From: Acidobacteriota bacterium | Lineage (GTDB): Bacteria; Acidobacteriota; Terriglobia; UBA7540 | Direction of reading: 5' to 3' | Length of the DNA: 10,158 nucleotides | Assembly: GCA_021789565.1 (NCBI GenBank) | Contig: JAJYJL010000165.1 | Location: forward strand, 1 to 10,158 | In this document: in pieces, positions 1-8,201 of the stretch | Layout of the letters: every line of letters begins with the position of its first letter | Position numbering within the stretch: position 1 is the stretch's first letter | Made by a program: the position numbers and the translations under genes | The notes under the pieces: generated by a model | Database searches by the model: none | The model's input: only the letters and a program-made list of their open reading frames with translations | What the model was told of the DNA's origin: nothing

Positions 1-1
1 G

Positions 2-478
2 GGGAAAAAGTCCCTCGGTTTCCATAGCCCCGAAGAGGTTCCGGACGTGCTGCCCGGACGCCGCGACATCGAGTTGCTTGAGCAGGTGCAGCCGATGGAT
101 CTGATTCATTTCGGCATGATTCCAGAATTTGTGGGACGGCTTCCGGTGGTCAGCGTGCTAAGCGACCTCGACGAGAAAGCGCTGGTTGAGATCCTGACCG
201 AGCCGAAGAATGCGCTTGCTCGCCAGTACCAGCGGCTGTTTGAATATGAGAACGTCAAGCTAAAGTTTACCGAAGGTGCGTTGAGGGCGATTGCCGCCCA
301 GGCCCTGCAACGCAAGCTGGGGGCACGGGGTCTTCGCATGATCCTTGAAGACCTGATGCTGGACTTGATGTATCATTTACCCAGCCAGCGCACCCTCCGG
401 GAGTTTGTGGTGACGGAGGAAATGGTCCTGAAGCACGAGATTCTTTTTGACCCATCTCTATTCGAAAAGGCAAGTTAA
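2..478 (+). CDS. clpX: ATP-dependent Clp protease ATP-binding subunit ClpX, C-terminal part (5' end outside window)
   Basis: ClpX is the AAA+ unfoldase that feeds substrates to the ClpP peptidase in the cytoplasm. The frame is open from the first bases of the window and gives 158 residues before the TAA at 476-478. Visible family marks are the end of the large AAA+ domain, with [14 protein letters not shown] followed by the arginine-finger segment [10 protein letters not shown], and LTEPKNAL leading into the small domain. The sensor-2 segment GARGLR is at 320-337, followed by the C-terminal helices. The zinc-binding N-domain and the Walker motifs lie upstream of the window. A GTG at 47 is in frame but is not the start, because the homology continues through it. 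The stop overlaps the lon start by one base (TAATG), which suggests one operon with translational coupling. No frameshift is seen. Identification is secure. Confidence 0.95.
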   Translation, partial: GKKSLGFHSPEEVPDVLPGRRDIELLEQVQPMDLIHFGMIPEFVGRLPVVSVLSDLDEKALVEILTEPKNALARQYQRLFEYENVKLKFTEGALRAIAAQALQRKLGARGLRMILEDLMLDLMYHLPSQRTLREFVVTEEMVLKHEILFDPSLFEKAS

Positions 479-2907
479 TGGATTCCAATATGTTTTCAGG
501 CCGGGAAAAAGGTGACACACGCACACTCCCCATGATGCCCATTCGTGACGTGGTCATCTTTCCCTACATGATGACACCGTTCGTGGTGGGGCGGGAGAGT
601 TCCATCCGGGCGCTGGAAGAGGCGCTGGCCGGTGACAAGAAGATCTTTCTGGCCACCCAGCACGACGCCTCGGTGGACGACCCCAAGCCCAATGACATTT
701 TCCAGGTGGGGACCATCGCCAACATCATCCAGAGCCTGAAGCTGCCCGACGGCAACATCAAGGTGCTGGTGGAAGGCAACGAGCGCGGAAAGATCCAGAA
801 GGTGACCAGCGAGGAAGGCTACTTCCGCGCCAGCGTCAAGACAGCGTCCTTCCGGATTGTGAGCACCCCCAGCCTTGAACAGCTTGTGCAGCGGGTGATT
901 TCCCTTTTCGAGCAGTACGTGAAGCTTTCACAAAGCCTGAATTACGAAACCATGATCGCCGCCGCCAAGGTGGAAGAGATCGGCAAGTTTACCGACACGG
1001 TGGCCGCCAACCTCAGCATCAGCATCGAGGAAAAGCAGGAACTGCTGGAGCTGTTTGATCCGGTGGAGCGGCTGACGCGCCTGGCGGACATTCTGGACAT
1101 CGAAATCGAGAAGCTGAACGTCGACCGCTCCATCCAGGGTCGGGTGAAGCGCCAGATGGAACGCGCCCAGCGCGAGTACTACCTGAACGAAAAGATCAAG
1201 GCCATCCAGAAAGAGCTGGGCCGCAACGAAAAGAGCGAGATCGACGAACTCAAAAAGAAGATTGAAGACGCGGGCATGACCAAGGACGCCTACGAAAAGG
1301 CCATGAGCGAAATCAAGCGCCTGGAGCTGATGCCTCCCATGTCCGCCGAGTCCACCGTCTCCCGCAACTACCTCGACTGGCTGCTGGCCGTGCCCTGGAA
1401 GAAGAAGTCGAAGGAAATCCGCGACATCCGGCGCGCCGAAAAGATCCTGAACGAAGACCACTATGGCCTCGAGAAGATCAAGGACCGCATCCTGGAGTTC
1501 CTGGCGGTGCGGCAACTGGTGAAGACCCCGCGCGGTTCCATCCTCTGCTTTGTGGGGCCTCCGGGAGTGGGAAAAACCTCACTGGGGCGTTCCATCGCCC
1601 GCGCTACAGGAAGAAAGTTTGTGCGGCTGTCTCTGGGCGGGGTCCGGGACGAAGCCGAGATCCGCGGCCATCGCAGGACGTACATCGGCGCCCTGCCCGG
1701 ACAGGTCCTGCAGATGATGAAGAAGGGCGGGACGGTCAATCCCGTCTTCCTGCTGGACGAAGTGGACAAGATGAGCATGGACTTTCGCGGCGATCCCTCC
1801 GCGGCCCTGCTGGAAGTTCTCGATCCGGAGCAGAACGACACGTTTTCGGACCATTACCTGGACGTTGAATACGATCTCTCCAAAGTTTTCTTTATCACCA
1901 CGGCAAACGTCATCCACACCATCCCGCAGCCGCTGCAGGACAGGATGGAGGTCCTGCGCCTTTCCGGTTACACGGAACAGGAAAAGCTGGAAATCGCCAA
2001 GCGCTTCCTGGTTCGAAAGCAGCGTGAAGCCACCGGCCTGAAAGATGAGAACCTGAAGTTTGAAGACGACGCCATTGTCGGCGTCATCCGCAACTACACG
2101 CGGGAGGCGGGCGTCCGCAACCTGGAACGCGAAATCGCCAACATCAGCCGCAAGGTTGCCCGCAAGGTGGTGGAGGAAGGCCGCGATCTGAAGGTGGTGG
2201 TGCGGCAGGACGACCTTCGCGAATACCTGGGGGTCATCAAGTTCCGCGACACCAAGGCCGAAGAGAAGAATGAAGTGGGCCTGGCCACCGGCCTGGCGTG
2301 GACCGAGGTGGGCGGCCAGATTCTGAGCATCGAGGCCACGGTGATGACCGGCAAGGGCAAACAGACCCTGACCGGCAAGCTGGGCGACGTGATGCAGGAA
2401 TCCGCCCAGGCGGCGCTGAGTTACGTGCGCTCCAGGGCTGCGCGGCTGGGACTGCCGGCGGACTTCTACCGCCGCGTGGACATTCACATCCACATTCCCG
2501 AAGGGGCCATCCCCAAAGACGGGCCCTCGGCGGGCATCACCCTGGCCACGGCCATGGTGAGCGCGCTCACCAAGATCCCCGTGGACCGCGACATCGCCAT
2601 GACCGGTGAAATCACCCTGCGGGGCAAGGTGCTGCCGATCGGCGGTGTGAAAGAGAAAATCCTGGCGGCCCATCGCGCCGGCATCCGTACCGTGCTGCTG
2701 CCACGCGACAACGAAAAGGACCTTTCAGAAATTCCGGAGAACGTACAGGAGGACCTGGCCCTCCGGTTTGTTGAGACGATGGACGAGGTGCTGGACCTTG
2801 CGCTGGAACGGAAGATTGAGGGAATTGCCGCTCTGGCAACGGAGCCGGAAGAGGCCCGGAGGCTTGACGCGTCCATCGAAACAGACCGCGAGTCGCTGAC
2901 CAACTGA
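478..2907 (+). CDS. lon: ATP-dependent protease Lon (LonA type)
   Basis: Lon is a homohexameric AAA+ serine protease that degrades misfolded and regulatory proteins in the cytoplasm. The product is 809 aa, slightly longer than E. coli Lon (784 aa). Residues about 14-206 form the N-terminal substrate-binding domain (begins [16 protein letters not shown]), and about 210-300 is a charged helical/coiled-coil region. The AAA+ module has Walker A GPPGVGKT at 360-367, Walker B FLLDEVDK with D427/E428, and sensor-1 TTAN. The S16 protease domain carries the catalytic Ser684 in DGPSAG and Lys727 in GGVKEK. Their 43-residue spacing equals that of E. coli S679/K722, so the dyad is intact. The ATG at 478 lies in the clpX stop (TAATG), with AAGG at 467-470 seven bases upstream as ribosome binding site. 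The short acidic tail after about residue 780 is variable in the family. No heat-shock operator is visible because the promoter would be upstream of clpX. Confidence 0.97.
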   Translation: MDSNMFSGREKGDTRTLPMMPIRDVVIFPYMMTPFVVGRESSIRALEEALAGDKKIFLATQHDASVDDPKPNDIFQVGTIANIIQSLKLPDGNIKVLVEGNERGKIQKVTSEEGYFRASVKTASFRIVSTPSLEQLVQRVISLFEQYVKLSQSLNYETMIAAAKVEEIGKFTDTVAANLSISIEEKQELLELFDPVERLTRLADILDIEIEKLNVDRSIQGRVKRQMERAQREYYLNEKIKAIQKELGRNEKSEIDELKKKIEDAGMTKDAYEKAMSEIKRLELMPPMSAESTVSRNYLDWLLAVPWKKKSKEIRDIRRAEKILNEDHYGLEKIKDRILEFLAVRQLVKTPRGSILCFVGPPGVGKTSLGRSIARATGRKFVRLSLGGVRDEAEIRGHRRTYIGALPGQVLQMMKKGGTVNPVFLLDEVDKMSMDFRGDPSAALLEVLDPEQNDTFSDHYLDVEYDLSKVFFITTANVIHTIPQPLQDRMEVLRLSGYTEQEKLEIAKRFLVRKQREATGLKDENLKFEDDAIVGVIRNYTREAGVRNLEREIANISRKVARKVVEEGRDLKVVVRQDDLREYLGVIKFRDTKAEEKNEVGLATGLAWTEVGGQILSIEATVMTGKGKQTLTGKLGDVMQESAQAALSYVRSRAARLGLPADFYRRVDIHIHIPEGAIPKDGPSAGITLATAMVSALTKIPVDRDIAMTGEITLRGKVLPIGGVKEKILAAHRAGIRTVLLPRDNEKDLSEIPENVQEDLALRFVETMDEVLDLALERKIEGIAALATEPEEARRLDASIETDRESLTN

Positions 2908-2913
2908 AGGGAT

Positions 2914-2938
2914 GCCACCCGGTGACCGCCGGGGTGGC
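2914..2938 (+). terminator. GC-rich hairpin after lon (possible terminator)
   Basis: GCCACCCGG at 2914-2922 pairs with CCGGGGTGGC at 2929-2938 (one bulged G) around the six-base loop TGACCG, starting six bases after the lon stop. No T-run follows, so it is not a classical intrinsic terminator. It could act as an mRNA 3' end stabiliser or as part of a Rho-dependent end. Confidence 0.35.
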
Positions 2939-3040
2939 GGACCCGCCGCGCGGCCTGCCGGGGCTGTCAGCCGGAGACGGACGACGGGAAGGCGTGGGAG
3001 ATCGAAAGCCATTCCAGCGCGGAAGGCGCCGAAAACAGCC

Positions 3041-3052
3041 CTGCAATTGCAG
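3041..3052. repeat. 12-bp perfect palindrome in the lon-rho gap
   Basis: CTGCAATTGCAG is its own reverse complement. AGC (3037-3039) on the left and GCT (3053-3055) on the right extend the dyad if C3040 is skipped. With no loop it would not form a stable RNA hairpin, so a dimeric DNA-binding protein site is the more natural reading. It could be chance, and I do not recognise the regulator. Confidence 0.3.
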
Positions 3053-3304
3053 GCTCGCCCGGGAAGGGAATTGAGTATTTCTCGCTGCGTCAGCAAGTAA
3101 CATCAATTCAAGCCAACTCGGATTGATTAATCTCAAAATTACTGCCGGGACTGTACCGTTCGGAATTCTGCTGGCTTGCCTTAGGGGACCGCACAGCTCA
3201 ATTTCTGGGACCATCAGGGAAAATTAAGATCAGCGGGCCGGTTCCGGTCCTGAAGCAGAAATTCTGAAACAGAGTTCTAAACCAAACTGAATTGAGAGAG
3301 TAAA

Positions 3305-4639
<1,335 letters not shown>

Positions 4640-4666
4640 CGGCGGAGTGGGGGAGTGGCGGCTGGC

Positions 4667-4684
4667 GTTGGCTGAAAAGCCGGC
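4667..4684 (+). terminator. GAAA-loop hairpin downstream of rho (possible terminator)
   Basis: GTTGGCT (4667-4673) pairs with AGCCGGC (4678-4684) around a GAAA tetraloop, with two G-U pairs. It starts 27 bases after the rho stop. An alternative fold pairs GCTGGC (4661-4666) with GCCGGC (4679-4684). The 3' flank TGTCTCAGGTT is only weakly T-rich. It separates rho from the next promoter. Confidence 0.35.
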
Positions 4685-4720
4685 TGTCTCAGGTTAGCGC
4701 GCCGCGCCTTCCAGATAAAC

Positions 4721-4766
4721 CCAACCTGTCGCCCCTGCAATCGGCTACAATGTGATGGTTGGAGAG
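4721..4766 (+). promoter_or_regulatory. Candidate promoter, operator and RBS of the toxin-antitoxin cassette
   Basis: TACAAT at 4746-4751 differs from the consensus -10 by one base. No good -35 is at the expected spacing, so an activator or weak basal activity is possible. CCAACC (4721-4726) and GGTTGG (4757-4762) form an inverted repeat flanking the -10. That is where an autorepressing antitoxin would bind, although six-base arms may be chance. The ribosome binding site GGAGAG at 4761-4766 sits four bases before the ATG at 4771. The predicted leader is only about a dozen bases. Confidence 0.5.
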
Positions 4767-4770
4767 CCCA

Positions 4771-4980
4771 ATGGCCCAATTGCTGGCAAAGGACGAGGAA
4801 CTCAAGCGCGTGTTTAAGGAAGCGCTGTGTGAAGTGCTCGACGAACGCAAGGACCTCCTGCGGGAAATCGTCGAAGAGGCGGTCGAGAACGCCTCCCTGG
4901 CCCGCGCGATTGAAGAAGGCCGGCGAACCGGAAAGGTCTCTCGAAAACAAATCTTCTCCATTCTCGAGACCCGCCGTTGA
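4771..4980 (+). CDS. Small antitoxin of a type II toxin-antitoxin pair (RelB/ParD-like role)
   Basis: The product is a 69-aa, highly charged, predicted all-helical protein with no membrane segment or signal peptide. The core LLREIVEEAVENASLARAIE followed by a VSRKQIFSILE tail resembles short antitoxins found directly upstream of RelE/ParE toxins. I infer the role from this and from the partner gene, not from a catalytic motif. Such proteins bind and neutralise the toxin and usually repress their own promoter. Residues about 1-40 would form long helices, and the C-terminal part is the likely toxin-binding segment. I chose ATG 4771 because GGAGAG lies four bases upstream. A TTG at 4759 is in frame and would add four residues, but it has no ribosome binding site. 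The stop TGA at 4978-4980 overlaps the toxin start. Confidence 0.8.
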   Translation: MAQLLAKDEELKRVFKEALCEVLDERKDLLREIVEEAVENASLARAIEEGRRTGKVSRKQIFSILETRR

Positions 4981-5243
4981 AGGTCACCTTCCGGGCAAGC
5001 TTCGCCCGAGACCTTCGCGCCATTAAGAACAGGTCATTACTCAACCGCATCCGAACCATCATTGAAAGCGTAGAACTGGCGGAAAGTCTTGCTGGCGTGC
5101 CCGGCCTTAAAAAGCTGCAAGCCCGGGGAGATTATTACCGCATTCGCCTGGGAGACTTCAGGATCGGTCTTGAAATCGAGAAGGACACTGTAACATTCGT
5201 GCGAGTCCTTCATCGGCGGGAAGTCTACCGCTACTTTCCGTAA
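4977..5243 (+). CDS. RelE/ParE-superfamily toxin
   Basis: The product is an 88-aa basic protein with the RelE/ParE fold pattern: strand KVTFRASFARDL, two helices, then GLKKLQARGDYYRIRLGDFRIG (43-64) and the C-terminal VLHRREVYRYFP (77-88). The GDxRI strand and a C-terminal HRxxxYRYF are typical of the group in which the toxin either cleaves mRNA on the ribosome (RelE) or poisons gyrase (ParE). The sequence alone does not decide which. Arg62, His79, Arg80 and Tyr84/Tyr86 are candidate functional residues. The start is TTG at 4977, overlapping the antitoxin stop (TTGA), and no ATG or GTG lies in a sensible place. No clear ribosome binding site precedes it, so translation probably depends on coupling to the antitoxin. 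Rightward transcription of this cassette ends facing cmk. Confidence 0.88.
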   Translation: MKVTFRASFARDLRAIKNRSLLNRIRTIIESVELAESLAGVPGLKKLQARGDYYRIRLGDFRIGLEIEKDTVTFVRVLHRREVYRYFP

Positions 5244-5255
5244 CCTCCAGCCGCG

Positions 5256-5270
5256 GCGCCCCTTCGGCGC
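5256..5270. terminator. Hairpin between convergent toxin and cmk genes
   Basis: GCGCC (5256-5260) pairs with GGCGC (5266-5270) around CCTTC, 12 bases after the toxin stop. It sits between two converging genes, so it could serve both strands. It has no T-run on either side, and the evidence is position plus symmetry only. Confidence 0.35.
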
Positions 5271-5331
5271 ATACACCCTGGCGTCTGGCGTGCGCGGTCA
5301 CCCGGCGGTTCACGCTACGCGCTTGCCGCCG

Positions 5332-6009
5332 CTACAGCAGCCCTTTGTCGCGCGCGAGTTCCAGGATTTTCTTTACGACCTCTTCAGCCGAAAGTTGAGT
5401 GGAATCAATAATGGCGGCGTCTTTGGCGGCCACCAGCGGCGAGGCCTGTCTTTCCGCGTCCCGCTGATCGCGGCTGGAAATTTCCGCCAGGATCTTTTCC
5501 ATTGAAGACGGCTGGCCCTGCTGCTCGTTCTGCTCCACCCGGCGGCGGGCGCGTTCTTCGGGATCGGCCTGGAGAAAGATTTTGCGCGGTGCGTCGGGCA
5601 ACACCACCGTCCCGATGTCGCGGCCTTCCATCACCACTCCCGGTGGTTTCACCAGTTGCCGCTGCAGGGCAATCAGCTTCCGGCGCACGGCAGGCAGCCG
5701 TGAGACGCTCGAAGCGGCCCGGGTCACCTCCATCGTCCGGATCTTTGTGGTGACATCTTCACCGTCCAGCAGCACCTGCGGCTGCGGCAGGCGGGGAACA
5801 AAGCGGATTTCGGCCGACCCCACAACGCGGACGATGGCCTCTTCATCCTCAAGCGCCACCCCGGATTCCAGCACCTTCAGGGCCGCGGCGCGGTAAGTGG
5901 CGCCGCTGTCCACGCAGGCCAGTCCCAGCCGCCGGGCCAGCATCTGCGCCACGGTGCTTTTGCCCGCGCCCGCCGGGCCGTCAATCGCAATGACAAGTGG
6001 TTCGTTCAT
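5332..6009 (-). CDS. cmk: Cytidylate kinase (CMP/dCMP kinase)
   Basis: Cmk transfers phosphate from ATP to CMP or dCMP in pyrimidine nucleotide synthesis and salvage in the cytoplasm. The product is 225 aa, the usual bacterial length. P-loop GPAGAGKS is at 11-18. The CMP-binding segment DSGATYR is at 34-40, with R40 matching E. coli R41. E. coli has Ile where this protein has Thr38, and Met is common elsewhere. GRDIGTVV is at 129-136, and the lid-region RDQRDAERQASPL (180-192) contains D184 and R187, which match the E. coli CMP-ribose contacts. All key residues are present. The ATG (complement of 6007-6009) is preceded by AGGA at 6018-6015 with five-base spacing. It lies 205 bases downstream of mutL on the same strand, across a repeat cluster. 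Co-transcription is possible but not shown. Confidence 0.95.
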   Translation of the reverse strand: MNEPLVIAIDGPAGAGKSTVAQMLARRLGLACVDSGATYRAAALKVLESGVALEDEEAIVRVVGSAEIRFVPRLPQPQVLLDGEDVTTKIRTMEVTRAASSVSRLPAVRRKLIALQRQLVKPPGVVMEGRDIGTVVLPDAPRKIFLQADPEERARRRVEQNEQQGQPSSMEKILAEISSRDQRDAERQASPLVAAKDAAIIDSTQLSAEEVVKKILELARDKGLL

Positions 6010-6074
6010 CGTTTTCCTGCCGGCTTATGTGGCGTCCGGTTGTCGTTCATCTCGTTCGAACTCGAGTTTGTTAA

Positions 6075-6166
6075 GGCTCTCTGTGTTCTCTGTGCTTCCA
6101 AAGATTGAACACAGAAACCGCAGAGCCTCTGTGTCCTCCGTGTTGAGCTTTTTGCCGGGCACAGAG
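6075..6166. repeat. CTCTGTGT-family repeat cluster in the mutL-cmk gap
   Basis: Two direct copies of the word CTCTGTGTYCTCYGTG occur at 6079-6094 and 6127-6142. Between them lies an inverted, diverged copy, read on the other strand from 6125 to 6107. A further fragment in that inverted orientation (CACAGAGA) is at 6160-6167. The copies build a long imperfect hairpin. GGCTCTCTGTGTTC (6075-6088) pairs with GAACACAG (6107-6114) plus AGAGCC (6122-6127), with seven unpaired bases (6115-6121). I see no ORF here. Similar CTCTGTGT/ACACAGAG words are, in my experience, dispersed in intergenic regions of several environmental bacteria. I cannot name the family. Confidence 0.6.
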
Positions 6167-6214
6167 ATCACAATGAGAGACAACTGTCGGCTGCCGTAGA
6201 AGTTGCTGCAAAAG

Positions 6215-8179
6215 TCAAATCCGCTTAAAGGCCTTCTGGATTTCCTTCATGTCGTAGCGCAGCACGATGGGGCGCCCGTGCGGGCAGGTCATGGGGCACT
6301 CCGTTTTGCTCAGCTCCAGCAGCAGCCAGCTCATTTTTTCCCGGTCCAGCGGCATGTTCACCTTGATGGCCGCGTGGCAGGCTACGGTGGCGGCAATGCT
6401 GCGCCGCAGCTCGTCGAGCGAGAGAGCGCGCGCCTCGCGCCCCACGCCGTCCAGAATTTCGCGCACCAGCCGTTCCACGTCGTCGGGCTGGATGTCGGCC
6501 GGCGCGGCCTTGACGGCCACGCTGCCCTGTCCGAAGGGTTCCACCTCAAATCCGTTGGCGGTGAGCTCCGCGGCAATCCTTTCGTAGATCACGCGCTGCT
6601 CGGGCTGCAGGTCGGCCACAATGGGGATCAGCAGCCGCTGCCCCTCAACGGTGCTGTCCTGGCGGCGGCGCAGGTGCTGCTCAAACAGCACGCGTTCGTG
6701 CGCCACGTGCTGGTCGATAATCCACAGGCCTTCGGGGTTGGCGGCGATGATGAAACTCGACCGCACCTGGCCCAGCGGCAACAGGTCGGAGGGGAGTTCG
6801 CCGGGGCGGTTTTCCGCGGCGGCAGGCTCGGGCTCGGCAAAGGCGGCCGGGCAGGATGCGGGCTCGGGCGGGGCGTAGAGGGCCAGCGCCGCTTCCGCCA
6901 GCGGCAGATAGCCCGGCGCGGGCGCCGGCCGCGGAGCGGAAAGCTGAAAACTTCTTGCCGGGCCGGCGGCGTACGGTTGGCGCGGCCCCGCCGACGGCGC
7001 CCAGTCGCGTTGTCCCTGCGGAGAAGACGAAGCTTCCGGGCGGGCGTAGGACGCGCCGCCCTGATATTGTTCATCCGTGTCCGGGCGTCTGGGCATGGGA
7101 AAAGCCGCCACGGGCCGGGAAGCCATCAGCGCCTGCAGCACCGTGTCGCGAATCAGGTCGTGCACAAATGACGAGTGGCGGAAGCGCACCTCGGCTTTCG
7201 ACGGATGGACGTTCACATCCACTTCGCCCGGCGGCATGTCCAGAAAGATCATCGCCACCGGAAAGATTCCCGCCGGCAGAATGTTGCGATAGGCCTCGTG
7301 GAGCGCGTGCGCCACCAGGCGGTCGCGGATCAGCCGGCGGCTGACAAAAAAATAAATCTGGTTGCGGTTCAGCTTGTGGACTTCCGGGCGCGAGACGAAA
7401 CCGGAAATCCTGAAAATCGGCGGCGCCTCGGGCGCGGCGTTGGTTTCAGTGTCCTCGTCCATGTTCAGAGGGGCGGATGCCTGCAGCAGTTCGCGCTCCA
7501 CCGGGCCGAACTCTACCAGTTGTTCGAGCTGCTTTGCCCCCATCACCTGATAGATGCGCTCGCGGTGGCTTGCAACCGGCGGGACTTTCAGGATTTCGTT
7601 CGATACGGATTCGAGGCGGAAAGCTTTGTCAGGATGCGCCAGCGCGTAGTGCGTCACCATGCTGGCGATGTGGCCGAGTTCGGTGGATTCCGACCGCAGA
7701 AACTTGCGGCGCGCCGGCACATTGTAAAACAAGTTTGCGACCTCCAGCGTGGTGCCGCCGGGCCGGGCGATTTCCTTGACGTCGTGCAGCTTGCCGCCGG
7801 CAAATTCCATGCGCGTGCCGGCCTCTTCAGAAGCGTGCCGGGTTTCCAGCGTCAGGCGCGAGACGGCGGCGATGGAGGGCAGGGCTTCGCCGCGAAAGCC
7901 CAGCGTCGCAATCGCATCGAGATCGTCGGCGGAGGTGATCTTGCTGGTGGCGTGGCGCTCAAAGGCCAGCAGGGCGTCGTCACGCGTCATGCCGCAGCCG
8001 TCGTCCGCCACCCGGATCAGGCGCTTGCCGCCGCTCTCCACGCGGACTTCCACCGAGCTGGCCCCGGCGTCAATCGAGTTTTCCACCAGCTCCTTGGCCA
8101 CGGAAGCCGGCCGCTCAACCACTTCGCCCGCCGCAATCTTGTTGGCGATGGCTTCGGGTAGAATGCGAATGATAGACAT
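6215..8179 (-). CDS. mutL: DNA mismatch repair protein MutL (endonuclease type)
   Basis: MutL couples MutS mismatch recognition to strand incision and excision. The product is 654 aa. The N-terminal GHKL ATPase has ELVENSIDAGA at 30-40 (E30, N34), DDGCGM at 59-64, RHATSKI at 75-81 and GFRGEAL at 94-100. A Pro/Ala-rich linker spans about 365-470. The C-terminal dimerisation domain carries the endonuclease marks DQHVAHERVLFE (489-500), ACH (600-602), CPHGRP (632-637) and a terminal FKR. It also has a likely beta-clamp-binding motif QRLLIP (514-519), comparable to QEMIVP of B. subtilis. This indicates the MutH-independent type of repair. The metal-binding motif is DQHV rather than the canonical DQHA. 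The start MSIIRILP at 8179 matches family N-termini. No good Shine-Dalgarno precedes it, and the upstream 22 bases end at a palindrome. Confidence 0.96.
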   Translation of the reverse strand: MSIIRILPEAIANKIAAGEVVERPASVAKELVENSIDAGASSVEVRVESGGKRLIRVADDGCGMTRDDALLAFERHATSKITSADDLDAIATLGFRGEALPSIAAVSRLTLETRHASEEAGTRMEFAGGKLHDVKEIARPGGTTLEVANLFYNVPARRKFLRSESTELGHIASMVTHYALAHPDKAFRLESVSNEILKVPPVASHRERIYQVMGAKQLEQLVEFGPVERELLQASAPLNMDEDTETNAAPEAPPIFRISGFVSRPEVHKLNRNQIYFFVSRRLIRDRLVAHALHEAYRNILPAGIFPVAMIFLDMPPGEVDVNVHPSKAEVRFRHSSFVHDLIRDTVLQALMASRPVAAFPMPRRPDTDEQYQGGASYARPEASSSPQGQRDWAPSAGPRQPYAAGPARSFQLSAPRPAPAPGYLPLAEAALALYAPPEPASCPAAFAEPEPAAAENRPGELPSDLLPLGQVRSSFIIAANPEGLWIIDQHVAHERVLFEQHLRRRQDSTVEGQRLLIPIVADLQPEQRVIYERIAAELTANGFEVEPFGQGSVAVKAAPADIQPDDVERLVREILDGVGREARALSLDELRRSIAATVACHAAIKVNMPLDREKMSWLLLELSKTECPMTCPHGRPIVLRYDMKEIQKAFKRI

Positions 8180-8201
8180 GGGGATTGGATTATTTTTCTT
8201 C

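Larger units (their letters stand above)
2908..3304 (+). other. 397-bp non-coding gap between lon and rho
   Basis: I see no credible gene here. The only rightward open frame (2912-3100) is Arg/Pro/Gly-rich and has no family resemblance. The first part is GC-rich and holds a hairpin just after the lon stop and a 12-bp palindrome at 3041-3052. From about 3100 the base composition becomes distinctly more AT-rich, as expected of a promoter and leader. The rho promoter most likely lies in 3100-3280, but I cannot pick a convincing -35/-10 pair. TAAGAT at 3225-3230 is a possible but poor -10 without a good -35. A long leader would fit rho, which in several bacteria regulates itself by premature termination. 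That is inference here. Confidence 0.6.

Noticed and set aside
47..49. GTG as a start for a short independent ClpX-like protein
   Set aside because: Homology continues in frame to the left edge, so this is the end of a longer clpX, not a separate gene.
1579..2673. Long leftward open frame (364 codons) inside lon
   Set aside because: It is antisense to the S16 and AAA+ domains of an intact Lon, is rich in His/Gln/Gly as expected from reading high-GC codons backwards, and shows no family motif.
2912..3100. 62-codon rightward frame after lon
   Set aside because: Low-complexity Gly/Arg/Ala product without a ribosome binding site; it overlaps a hairpin and a palindrome that better explain the sequence.
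4759..4761. TTG as antitoxin start
   Set aside because: It overlaps the GGAGAG ribosome binding site that serves ATG 4771 and has none of its own; it would also lie at about the predicted transcription start.
5870..5910. DSGATYR in Cmk as a loss-of-function change
   Set aside because: The residue at this place is variable in the family (Ile in E. coli, Met in others), and the flanking Asp, Ser, Tyr and Arg are kept, so the enzyme is expected to be active.
6203..8161. Two long rightward open frames (6203-7171, 7175-8161) opposite mutL
   Set aside because: They are mirror frames of the well-supported mutL gene with His/Arg/Ala-biased composition and no recognisable domain.
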